From NCBI GenBank assembly GCA_029532625.1, contig JARFXM010000006.1, positions 1,798,001 to 1,862,000 on the forward strand: 64,000 nucleotides of DNA, read 5' to 3'. The stretch comes from Lomentospora prolificans (taxonomy: Eukaryota > Ascomycota > Sordariomycetes > Microascales > Microascaceae). A model generated the notes under the pieces. It made no database searches. It had not been told where the DNA came from and saw only the letters and a list, made by a program, of their open reading frames with translations. A program made the translations under genes and the position numbers. Positions 10,472-20,912 of this stretch are shown here, piece by piece. Every line of letters starts with the position of its first letter. Positions within the stretch are counted from its first letter, which is position 1.

Positions 10472-13400
10472 GATAACAACGAAGAAACAAGAAACTGGCT
10501 TCTTATTTGGTTCAGCGGCAGCAGCGGCCTGCGCAGCGCGATTCGCCAGCGGTCGTGAGCATAAAGCGGCGGAGAGCCGGAGAATAACAGGTATCTCGGA
10601 GGGGTGCGGTAGAGCGGAAGGTGGGGAGATCTTGCGCGAAGCTGAGCTGGTCTGTCCGGGCTTTTTTTTTCCCCACGGAATAGCTTCGTAGGGCGCTCGT
10701 CGATTAGACTCAATTGATCGGATAGGAGATTCAGTTGAATCCTAGGACTTCCCTGGATTGACAGGATGAAGGTCGAAACGGGGAGGCAGGCGGTAGGGCG
10801 GATTTATTTTGGCGAGGATATTATGAAGGGGTTCCGACTCCGACGACGCAGGTTACAGCTAATTTTTCCCCTTCGAACGGTACGATCAGCAGGCGAGAGA
10901 CGAAGCTAAAGGGTGCACCACTTGCAGAGGCGGGTGCCAAGTTGCACTTGGGCACAGGTGGCAGGAGCGAGAACAAGGGGCATCGAAGAGCCGATGCCTT
11001 GGCGCAAAATAACTGTTGCTCACAAGACTGGAAAAACAGGGCGCTGTGTACCTTGGGCGACTCCGAGCTAATATTTCGTTCCTTTCCCCAGACTTTGACA
11101 GCTGAACAGGACCAAAAAGAGGAAAAGCCTCTTTCCCCCCTCTCGCACTCACACGCTGACTCTCTGAGCGAGGAGCGGAGCTTCAACGGCCCTTTGGTTT
11201 CTTGCTCTAGACCACGGAATAAAAAAAAGTTATGAAAAATCTGGACTGCATTGACGGATGTATTAAGAAAATGGATGGGATAATTGCAAGCAAAGAGTAA
11301 AGAGGAAGGAGAGAAAAGAGAAGAGGTCAACCGCAGCCCAACACGGGCGATTTCAGTTCTCACCAACGCTCCTGACAAAAATTCCCAGAATGTCATGGCA
11401 CGACAACTGTGGACAATGGTCTGATCCTTGCCGATGCCTTCCCCTGCCAGGCCTGTTCCTCGCTCGGAGACGTGCTACCCTATTGGCCCAGCCTTGTTGA
11501 TGGTCTAGAAGGTGCATCAGAGCCGGCCGTGTCCTCTAAACTACATCAAATGTCTCTCCCTATCATACTTTGTATGTACCATACTGTCGTTTCCTCCCAG
11601 CGCCCCAGTCCGGTGCTACACATGCTGTACTGTCGCTTGTACTCCCATAGGTCCCTCTGTTGCCTGGCGATGGCCGGTATGGCGCAGAGTACATCGGCAT
11701 CTGCTGCAGGTAACGTACATGGCAACGTGAGGCAACAGACATCGCTTGGTTCCATTTGAAGTCTAGGCCTTCCAGACCACATCCTCGGATTTTAGCAAAT
11801 CCCCATCATTGGAATGAATGCTTGGCCGGCCCTCTGTTTCGGCCCGCTCAGGAATTCGCCCCAGCCGGTTGACAAAAGCATCAGGTCTCCTATTATCGCA
11901 TCTGTGGTATTACAGAGCAGCTGGCGTCAGCTCTTCTCGTGCTACGGGCTGGCTTTGAGGGCACCATTATTATAGAGTACTATCTTTATCTATTAATGGC
12001 GGGTCCTATCCACCTTGTCGGATCACCCGTTTGCTCGCTTCTCGCAATTCTCGCAACCCTTTGTACTGGAAATGGGGTGGGTAACTATCATCTCATCTTG
12101 TCAGCTAAAGATATCTTGTCCAGCTCTATGAATGGATCAATAATACAATAACAGTGATCATCCCAAAATCGCCATTTATCAACACCGAATCCCTCCATTC
12201 CAGGTCCTCAATAAACAATGTTACTAGCCTGATTCGCCCCAAGTGGAACCATCTAGCACATCCACTGCACTTGCTGTTATGTGGTCTTTTCCCAATATGA
12301 GAACAACACCCACTTCCAAAAGGGGAGTCCGCATCAAATTGAATCAACTCAGGCTACAGGGCTGGTACCGACTCATGTATGTGGCAGTCTGTAGCAATCC
12401 ATCCGGCAGCTGGCTGGTCTCGTCTTATTATCATCCCGTCGTCCAAGAACGCTTCGTACGACCTCAATCAATTAGGATGTCATATCCTTACGACTCGTGC
12501 TGATGTGAGCATCGACCCCAGCCATGTCCGCTGCCACCACATCACTGGTCTGGGGCTGACAAATTTCAGTCAAATTCCATGCAGGAACGCGGTGGGGGTG
12601 GTTGGCTGGCGCCAGCTCATCTTCTCCGCCAAACTGGGTTCTCGAATCCCCAACAACCTAACGGTCGATGCGAATCGAAGTACCACCTGACGGGCGGGTT
12701 TCGCCAATACATCCATCGTACTTCCAGTGAGTTCGGGATGCCAGCGGTGGTCAGGGCTCGCTTGCAGCTCCATCCAGCACTAACCCCACTGGATGCAAAA
12801 GTCTTGCAAGGTCGGTGGTATTAGCCGTTAACGCTTGGTCTACACTCGTACGATACTCTGCCGCTAGCGTCTGGGGGGCCTCCACACCGGAGGTTCCTGT
12901 CGAGGCATCCAAGCAACATCAGAACGTGGATGTAATAGACTTTATAGAAATTGTCAAATTCTTGCCCGCTCAAATGTAATTGTTAGACTCAATGGCCAGC
13001 CCCGATGTTGGCGCCGGTCCATCATGTCACGCAAGCTAGGAAACTAGGGTCTTGTCACCATTGGACTAGACGGAATCTGGCGCTTCTTGGGATTCCAAGA
13101 ATAGGCCAGGCCGTTGAAGACTGTGGGATTGATGCAACAGGGATCTTGCCATTTAGCTCTCCAAACACATGGGTCCTCCAACATCCTCCCAAAAGAACCT
13201 CGGGCGTCAGTCTTGAGAAGCAGCTTGGGTGTCTCATATCCCGCAACCTAAAACTCAAGAGTAGTAATAACCCGAGCCCAATTCCGATCGGGGCCAATTC
13301 AAGGTTACAAAGAATATGTATTGTGCAGTAACCACCCTCGTTTTGAGACGGCGGTAATATCCGTAGAAAATGTATGTACAGTGGGTTGAAACCCTTGCCG

Positions 13401-13597
13401 GCTTAATACAGGCTGGCAAGATTACTTTTACTAATACAGTAGACTGATATCGGTAGGGTATCATAAAGGAATAGAAAAAGACAAAGGAAAGGCTTCGCCT
13501 GAGATGAGATTCGGGGTTCCTCGAGTCCAACTCGGGCTCACGTTTGGCTTGTAGAGGTGACTCCGCAGCGCTGATGGGGCGTGCCATTGGGCCGCTT
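10472..13597. other. 3.1-kb region without a supported gene
   Basis: The longest gene-free stretch of the window, upstream of the flavin monooxygenase and downstream of the GPI-type protein gene. Several frames of 60-190 codons exist on both strands (for example minus 10821-11396). None has a recognisable domain, convincing splice structure or start context. I saw no terminal repeats or transposase remains. Confidence 0.5.
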
Positions 13598-14666
13598 TTA
13601 CCAGAAGAAAGCCACAGCAACCGTCAGTAGACACAGCCAGTGAGCTCCACTCCTCCAGTCCAGCGATCCGGCGGCGCCGATGCCATCCTCCGGTGTCGCC
13701 TCCGGCTTCTGGCCACCCAGGCCGTTCTCGCCGTCAAATTCGTCGGGAAGAATTGCTTCAACCGTGGTGCTGTCACCAGGAGCGAAGAGAACGCCGACCG
13801 CCTCGGTTGACGACATATCGATATCCTCGGGCGCCATCATGTTGTTGTTCACGGAATCGCATGACGGCCGGCTGTCCATCTTGCCAATGTTGTTAGTGAC
13901 AGAAATGGGTAGGTCGAAGATGGTGTAGTGCTCTTCATCGTTCAGTCGGTAAGATTGTCGGATCGAAATCTACGAGCCCCACGTTAGTAACGAAGACAAT
14001 ATCGAATCGTCTTAGTCCTCGGGCACTCCAGGCGATTCCTAGGGTCGTTTTCATCCGCGGCATTGGACCAGTAGATGCCTCCGTCGGCGTAAGGAAGATG
14101 AGGTATATAGCCTTACATTATAAACACCCCGGTCGCTATCCGCATCTCTGGGCTGGCCATCTCCAACCAAGCAGTCGGGCCACACCCAGTTGACGTGCTT
14201 GACAGTGCTGTTAGGCTCCTGGGCCATAATGTCTCCATCGGGCGCCTCGTCAAAATTGACCACACTGAAATTTCTTCCCGTATTGTAGCTGTAGAGAAAG
14301 ATTGTGATATTGTGAATTAGACTGGGGCTGTTGTCGACGTAGGGCGGCAAGTTAAGCCTTCCGTTAGCTGTGACATCGAGGGCGATGTGAAGGGTTTCTA
14401 CGTTCCGTCGTATTAGTGGATGCAACTCCCTCTACTGCCAATTCCCCTCGATCGCGAAACCTGAATGGCGAAACCTCTCTCCCGTCATCCATCGAAAGGC
14501 AAAATCCCAGCAACGTACCTCCTCCAAGTGGTGTGCCGGGTTGTGGGGCATCGACGACAGCAAACCCGGGTGTAAATATCTGGCCGCCAGAGACGACAAA
14601 CGACTGCGCCGAGCAATGGGCCGCTAGCAAAGGCAGCACGGCTGCCAGCTTTCCTAGTGGCAGCAT
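13598..14666 (-). CDS. Secreted GPI-anchor-type protein, unknown function
   Basis: Three exons, 14666-14519, 14397-14117 and 13969-13598, with introns of 121 and 147 nt. The joins keep frame and give 266 residues. I do not recognise a named family. The protein begins with a signal peptide (MLPLGKLAAVLPLLAAHCSA, cleavage near residue 20-21). The middle is a beta-rich ectodomain with sequons at NIT, NFS and NST. The end is a small-residue stretch (GIGAAGS) followed by a hydrophobic tail ending in CLLTVAVAFFW, the layout of a GPI attachment signal. Single Cys residues (in FCLS-lacking spliced form, PDC and PSC) could form disulfides. It is inferred to be displayed on the plasma membrane or wall. 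It is divergent from the pseudouridine enzyme gene, with 1.4 kb between them. Confidence 0.72.
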
Positions 14667-16087
14667 TTAGGCAGAAATAGTGTTGATGAGACAGAATATA
14701 GGGGAATCTTGTGGGGTGTAGGTTCCACAAACAAAGAAGCAAGGCGAGAGTCTTTGCAGGAAAAGAGAAGGGAAAAGGAAACAAAAGCAAGACCGGGACG
14801 GTCGGGGGAGAGTTGGCGGGGGGGAGACGAGGTATTTAGCCAAAGCGGACCAAGATGGGATTTGCCTTGATCTACGAAAAAGTTTGAGGGCAGAGAGAAA
14901 CGGGATCCAGATCCGAGAGCCTGGAGTGGGTGGATGGGGGATGGGCTCCGCTGTCCCCTTCCACTCTACGCAATAAGGTTAAAACACAGCTAGTCCATTT
15001 CCTCACAAGCATGGCAGTGGACTCGCCAAGGGCTAATCTGACGGGCTGGGCGGGCATGAAGACGTGTTGGATCTCCTACTTGTACTCCATGTCCAGGATG
15101 CGAGGAAGAGCGGCACCACCAGCGATCGTGGTTTGGAAGTTTATGCGATGGCAGGACGGATGCCAGAACATTCTGAATGCTGTCACAGGTCTAGAGGGGA
15201 AAGCCAATTATTTTTCTCGGACCCTTCGATTCAGGTCATGTCGTGCATTGAATGTCTAGCCCAGGAAGGTTGTGATGATGTTCTGGTTGAAACCGGGCCT
15301 GTGTCAAGGACGTCACATCACTAACAAGAATCCCGGTTCTCAACATGGGCCTGGCCTTGGGTGAGTTCGTCGGGTGCAGGGTGGCATCCTATAATATTGT
15401 TGGTAATTAAATCTGGACTTGGGCGAATTGCAGCGAGTTCGAATGGAGTCACGTGATACTTGCTCAACACGAAAGCCGTTGGTTCCCAGCAGCACCGGCC
15501 GGCAACATCCGGCGCTTCCCCAGAGCAGGCACGATGAGTGGTGGAAGATTCGGGCACGGCCGTCTGTGAGCAGCGGCTTCATAATAGTCAGCGAGCTCAG
15601 AAGCTAATCTTAGCTGCGTCGGAACTTTGTCTTCACATCCAGCAGCATCCCGCTCATTTCCGCGGTTTCGTCGCCCGTCAACTAATCGCTGCCAAGCACG
15701 CGAATATTATACGCCATACTTTAGTACATGCCCGCTATTCATAGGACAAGGATCCCCGGCGTTGAATGGCCTAACAAGAGTCCCTGACAACTACGACCAG
15801 GATCAAGACCTACGAAGTAGCTCTCACACACACGCACCCCTCGTGCTCTCACGCGAGTCCGCGCGGATGGTCATGCATGCCGGGCACACCAAATCTTCTC
15901 AAACCTTTGCGGAGATCAACCAAGCTTAACTTCCCAATTCGGCTGGTCGAGTGCCCCTTTTTGGCGAGCTGTATTCTTCAAGCTCTTGTCTAACCGTGCT
16001 CCCCCTTGGCTTAGGGACCGGTACTCTGCAACCAGGAAACAGGGAACTCTGTTCTTGATGATCTTAAGCGGGCACATCTAATTCATC
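14667..16087. other. Divergent intergenic region, GPI-type protein / pseudouridine enzyme
   Basis: About 1.4 kb with no supported gene. The first 200 bp upstream of the GPI-type gene are purine-rich on the plus strand (pyrimidine-rich in the leader). Short frames on both strands have no recognisable content. Confidence 0.55.
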
Positions 16088-18862
16088 ATGAATAGGGGCT
16101 GCCAATTGACATATTTACCCGGCCTCTCTCGTCGTCGTGATAAGCCATTACTGTGCCGTCTGCATCACACTCTCAACCATGGGTTAGCCCCGTTCATAGT
16201 CCATCACCGACCGCGAGCCGTGATCTGCCCTCCTTCTTTGTCTCCGACATCTCGGCGAGTTTACCGACGACGGATAAGCTCCTTGAATAGTAGCAGTCAC
16301 CTAGGGAATCTTAGGAAGATCCTCCGTATTTCTGATGATGTCTCCCATGCCATCTCCTCGAACCAGCCCGTCGTGGCCCTCGAGTCCACCATTTACACCC
16401 ACGGCGTGATTGGCCAAGATCTGATGCTGGAAAAGATCGTTCGCGAAAATGGAGGTGTTCCTGCAGTCATCGGCATTCTCGACGGCGTCCCCACAGTTGG
16501 CCTTACTCCGGATGAGATAGATAGAATGGTCAACGAGGGCAAGCCCGCCAAGGCTTCGAGAAGGGATATCGCTTATCTAGCGGGAAGAGTAAGTCTTGGT
16601 TTGATTCCCCCATCAGCCCCTAGCACTTGACTCCAGCCTGCTCTCCTCACCGGTGCCGTCCCAATTACATTTCTCACCGCCTGCCTCGATTTCATCCGTG
16701 TCCCTATACCTATACCGCCTACAGTGTAGCCTACCTCCCAAAACCTATGACGATGCCTCGGATCCGCATGATTCTCATTGCATTCTATAGGGACTATTAG
16801 GCCGTGGCACACATGGGGGCACGACTATCGCTGGCACTATGCTCCTGGCGAGAATTGCGGGCATTCGGGTTTTCGGCACCGGTGGCCTCGGGGGAGTTCA
16901 TCGCGGTGGCCAGGACTCCCTTGACATTTCCGCTGATCTGACAGAACTCGGCCGGACACGAGTGGCTGTTGTGAGCAGCGGGTGCAAGGGGTTCTTGGAC
17001 ATCCCACGAACTCTGGAATATCTTGAGACGCAAGGAACCTTGGTCGCCACATTTGCTGATGGCCGCGAAGGCAGCGTCGATTTCCCCGCCTTTTGGGCCC
17101 GTGATAGTGGTACCAAGAGCCCAGCGGTGGTCCAGGATGAGAAGGAAGCGGCCGCCATAATCTTGGCCCAGGAGAGGCTTGGAATCGAATCCGGGCTGCT
17201 ATTTGCGAACCCGATTCCGGAGAAGCATGCTATCCCAAGTACGGAAATGGCAGTGGCTATCGAGACAGCAGTGCGCGAGGCTACGGATAAGGGCTATACA
17301 GGCAGCACAAATACACCCTACGTGCTCTCTCGTATCCGAGCCTTGACGAATGAGGAGAGCGTCAAAGCCAATGTTGCTCTCGTTCAAGCAAACGTAGCCA
17401 GGGCTGCCAAAGTTGCAACAGAATTATCCAAACTCACACGACAAGCATCGGAGTCTTCGACGTTCAAAGTACAGTAAGTTGGCCGTATCGGAGATAACTT
17501 CATACCCAGCCCATCCATTCTGACCAACCTCTTAGTCCAGTACCGAAGTCCTTCCCCAACAAGGATTCTAAAAAGGAGAGCAAGAAGCATACAAAGGCTG
17601 ATATTCTAGTAGCTGGTGCCGTTGCCATCGATTTGAATTGCGACTACCTTTCCAGGGCGACGAGTGGTACTGGAGTTAGCGAGGATATCACGCCAAAACT
17701 GCACACGTCAAACCCTTCCCGAATCAACCAATCTGTTGGCGGGGTAGGTCACAATGTAGCCCTGGCTGCGCATAGAGTGAGCGGAGACACGAGGGTAAGG
17801 CTATGCAGTATGGTCGGAGATGACGTGTAAGTGTTTCCCGAGATTTTAGTTTCCGATCCCATATGCCATATTAACCAAGGGCATAGTGCGGGCTCGACCG
17901 TCTTGTCAACTCTACAAGCATGCGGGCTTGACACTAGCTTTGTTCGGAAGCTTTCGGCAGACTATCATTCCTCTAGCCGCACGGCCCAATATGTCGCTGT
18001 TAACGATGCCCGAAAAAACTTGGTCATGGCCATGGCCGATATGGGCATCTTTACGCATCACTCGTTCCCCGAGTATTGGAAATCCGCAGTGGCTGGGGCC
18101 AGACCACGGTGGCTTGTCGTAGATGGAAACTGGAGCGAGAAGGACATTCGGGCGTGGATCCAAGCGGCAAAAGAGCACGAGTGCTCGGTGGCTTTCGAGC
18201 CGGTATCTACGGCGAAGGCCACTCGGTTATTCTGCCCCGAAAAGGACTTCTCGAACCTGCGTGTATATCCCAATGCAGCTATCGACATTGCGACACCAAA
18301 TCACTTTGAACTTCTCTCTATGTTCAATGCAGCCAGAGAGAATGGCTACTTCGAAAACCCTGCATGGTTCAGTGTCGTCGATGCATTCGGCATGCGGGGC
18401 GCCAGGGACCGGTTCGTCCGTCTGACATCAGCCGAAATGACGGATGCCGGCATTCCTGTGCAGAGCGTTCAGTTGCTGCCATATATCCCGACGGTTATCA
18501 CGAAGTTGGGTTCCAAAGGCGTTCTCCTTACCACAATCCTCCACAAAGACGACCCTCGTATCAGGGACCCTGACTCTGAGCGATATATCCTCACCAGGAG
18601 CTCTGGCGATCACCCACATGTCGGTGGGATTTACATGAGGCTCTTCCCCGCGGCGGAGGAGGTGCAGGATATCGTCTCGGTTAACGGCGTGGGAGATACC
18701 TTCCTCGGAGTCTTGGTCGCAGGCCTAGCCAAGGGTGGCAAGACTGAGAACCTAATCGACGTTGCACAGAAGGCGGCCATTCTTACCCTTAAGAGTAGAG
18801 AAGCCGTGAGCCCTGATTTGGGTTGGCTTGAAGGGAAGCTGAGGGATGCCGTAGCGCTGTGA
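16088..18862 (+). CDS. Fused pseudouridine-5'-phosphate glycosidase / pseudouridine kinase
   Basis: Four exons, 16088-16588, 16791-17473, 17536-17826 and 17887-18862, with introns of 202, 62 and 60 nt, give 816 residues in one frame. Residues about 80-395 are a PsuG/IndA glycosidase with VVALESTIYTHG, GTHGGTTIAGTM (restored by splicing intron 1) and FGTGGLGGVHRGGQDSLDIS. Residues about 415-816 are a PfkB-family kinase with VGGVGHNVALAAHR and, near residue 757-763, NGVGDTF with the catalytic Asp. Together they would phosphorylate pseudouridine and cleave pseudouridine 5'-phosphate to uracil and ribose 5-phosphate, clearing an RNA breakdown product. In bacteria the two activities are separate PsuK and PsuG, and the fusion is known in fungi and other eukaryotes. 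The first about 85 residues are Arg-rich with few acidic residues, which suggests mitochondrial import. There is no Met between residue 1 and the glycosidase core, which supports this start. Confidence 0.93.
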
Positions 18863-19350
18863 GAGAGGTCATAGATGGAGTCTGGCGTATATTTTCCTTT
18901 GAATTTGGAGTAAAATATCATCGTCTTGGCGTATACTGAAGCATATCGCAACTTAGCTGCTAGCCAGACTGCTGTGTCAACCAATGTGCTGCTCAGTGAT
19001 TCGCTAATACCAGCAGAAATTGTAAATTGAGCCAGCTGGCGTAGGGTGCGAAAGGAAGGCAGGTGCTCTCACGGAACCCCACCATCCCTCCTTCCACACT
19101 TCAACAACCCCGCTAAACTCTTGAACAGAAAGAGGTCAGGCGCGCTGGCTGCGGCGCGACTCGCTCGCTCTTTCCAAACCCTTTATTCTCGACACCACTG
19201 CGACCAGAACTCACCTGCCCCTTCGACATTGACACATATAGTCTCGAGATGCCAAATTAGTCGAGCACACGTCCGAACTAACCCAATTGCCCCTCCGAAC
19301 CAACCGCCCTACCAACCACGCCACTCTCCTTTTTTTGGTGCGGGCCCAAC
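18863..19350. other. Intergenic region upstream of SLD5
   Basis: Holds the 3' flank of the pseudouridine enzyme gene and the promoter and leader of SLD5. The last 280 bp are C-rich (CCAACC-type runs), as in many fungal leaders. No gene is seen. Confidence 0.55.
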
Positions 19351-20118
19351 ATGGATATTGACGACATTCTTCGCGATGTCGATCCCACGACAAGCGCAGT
19401 CGGCTCCGAAACGCGCGACATCCAGCTCCTAACCCGCCTCTGGGTCGCCGAGCGGTCTTCCCCCGAACTCCTAGAGTAAATGCCCTCCTACACGCCCCCG
19501 CGGGTTTTTTTTCTTCTTTCCTCTTCCCCGGCGCGGAGCTTCGCCAGGCTTAATGCTGACACCTGTGCGTTGTGCAGGTGGCCTCGATCCGGATTCTTCG
19601 AGAGGATGAACGAGCGGATAAAACGGCAGATCGAAAAGGTCGAAGAAATGACGGGCGACATGGACCCCAAGACGAACTTTACCCTCGTGGTGATCCAGAC
19701 GGAGCTCGAGAGGTACAAGTTTCTCGTGCGCAGCTACCTCCGCGCGCGCATCGCCAAGATCGACAAGCACACCCTCCACTACCTCTCGACGCCGACCCTG
19801 CGCGCCCGTCTCTCCCCCACCGAGCTCGCCTACGCCACTCGCCACCAGGCCCTCCTCCACAACCACTACCTCACGTCCTTCCTCTCCGCCCTACCCCCGG
19901 GCCTGAGGAACCTCAATGACACGGCGGGCAATGTGGGCATGGTGGATACGCCAGATGCGGACACGGCTGTCTTTGTGCGGTTGTTGAGGGATGCCGAGGT
20001 CAGAGGCAAGGGAACGGATGAGGACTCGGTTGTTAGCGGGAGAGAGGGGGATGTGTTTGTTGTGAGGTGGGAGGGGATCAGGGGTCTCGTCGAGGATGGC
20101 GTTGCTGAGCTGGTCTGA
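19351..20118 (+). CDS. SLD5: GINS complex subunit SLD5
   Basis: Two exons, 19351-19475 and 19578-20118, with a 102-nt intron (GTAAAT...CAG), give 221 residues, the usual SLD5 size. The N-terminus [11 protein letters not shown] followed by [18 protein letters not shown] is typical of SLD5. The Sld5 A-domain helices follow, with [20 protein letters not shown] and [13 protein letters not shown], and then a short B-domain at the C-terminus. GINS (SLD5, PSF1-3) joins MCM2-7 and CDC45 to make the CMG replicative helicase in the nucleus. The frame upstream of exon 2 within the intron is open but lacks the conserved start, so the spliced model is preferred. Confidence 0.9.
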
Positions 20119-20912
20119 GTTGACTGGTCCTGGTTTCGAGTTTGCCGAGATTTCTTTTGATATGTCGGTCTAAGCTATGCAAAGAGTCGCCATGCATGGA
20201 TGGTGGGAGCGGGGATCAACGACGATAACTATGAATACGAAGGTTATGAGATGAGGGCATATGTCTGGTGTCGTATATATACGTCTTTCACGAATACCCA
20301 TGAATAGAGTCTGTTTAGTTCCATGTACTTCGCAAAAACCAAAGAACTGCAAAAGTAGATTTGAAAGGGCGAGTCCTTGTAGCCATCTGTTTCCCGGTCT
20401 CGAGCCCCCAGACTCTGGAAAAGTGCTACCTGGCTGATCATTTCAAGCAGACTAGCTATTTCTGCCTGGTCAAACGGCATTAAAGAGCTACAGGAATAGG
20501 CAAATAGATATCGGTCCAATATTTGCACGTCTTCGCTAGTCACCTATTCGTAAAAATGCCAAATGTGACGGTAAACCTACCAGGCATAACTCAGGATCAC
20601 GGGCGACGAGCAAGTGCAAAGGTTCCCAATCTAAATATATATCAATTTGTACCAGTGATGGTTCCATGCCTATGCTAATAAGTCCCTAAATGTTCCATAC
20701 CATCATAAACTCCAGGCAATGCTCGCTGAATCCAGATCATATGCTCGCTCCTCTCCCGTCCAATCTTCTCCAAGTCATGCAAGAAAACCCTTCCAGATCC
20801 AGATGTCCCAATTCAGAAAAGTCCTTCATATGTCTCTAAACGAGTGGCAAGTGGTAAAGCGAAAATAGGGTTAAAAAAAGGAAATACAAAGGGAATGAAA
20901 TATGGTTTGAGT
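20119..20912. other. Convergent intergenic region, SLD5 / giant acidic protein
   Basis: AT-rich 3' flanks of two convergent genes. No frame longer than 100 codons and no repeat that I can support. Confidence 0.55.

Noticed and set aside
10821..11396. 191-codon minus-strand frame upstream of the flavin monooxygenase
   Set aside because: Low-complexity Ser/Phe/Leu content without a domain. More likely promoter or leader DNA.
8240..14666. Possible secondary-metabolite cluster around the flavin monooxygenase
   Set aside because: No backbone synthase, P450, transporter or pathway regulator lies nearby. The neighbours are a dehydrogenase of amino acid breakdown and a secreted unknown.
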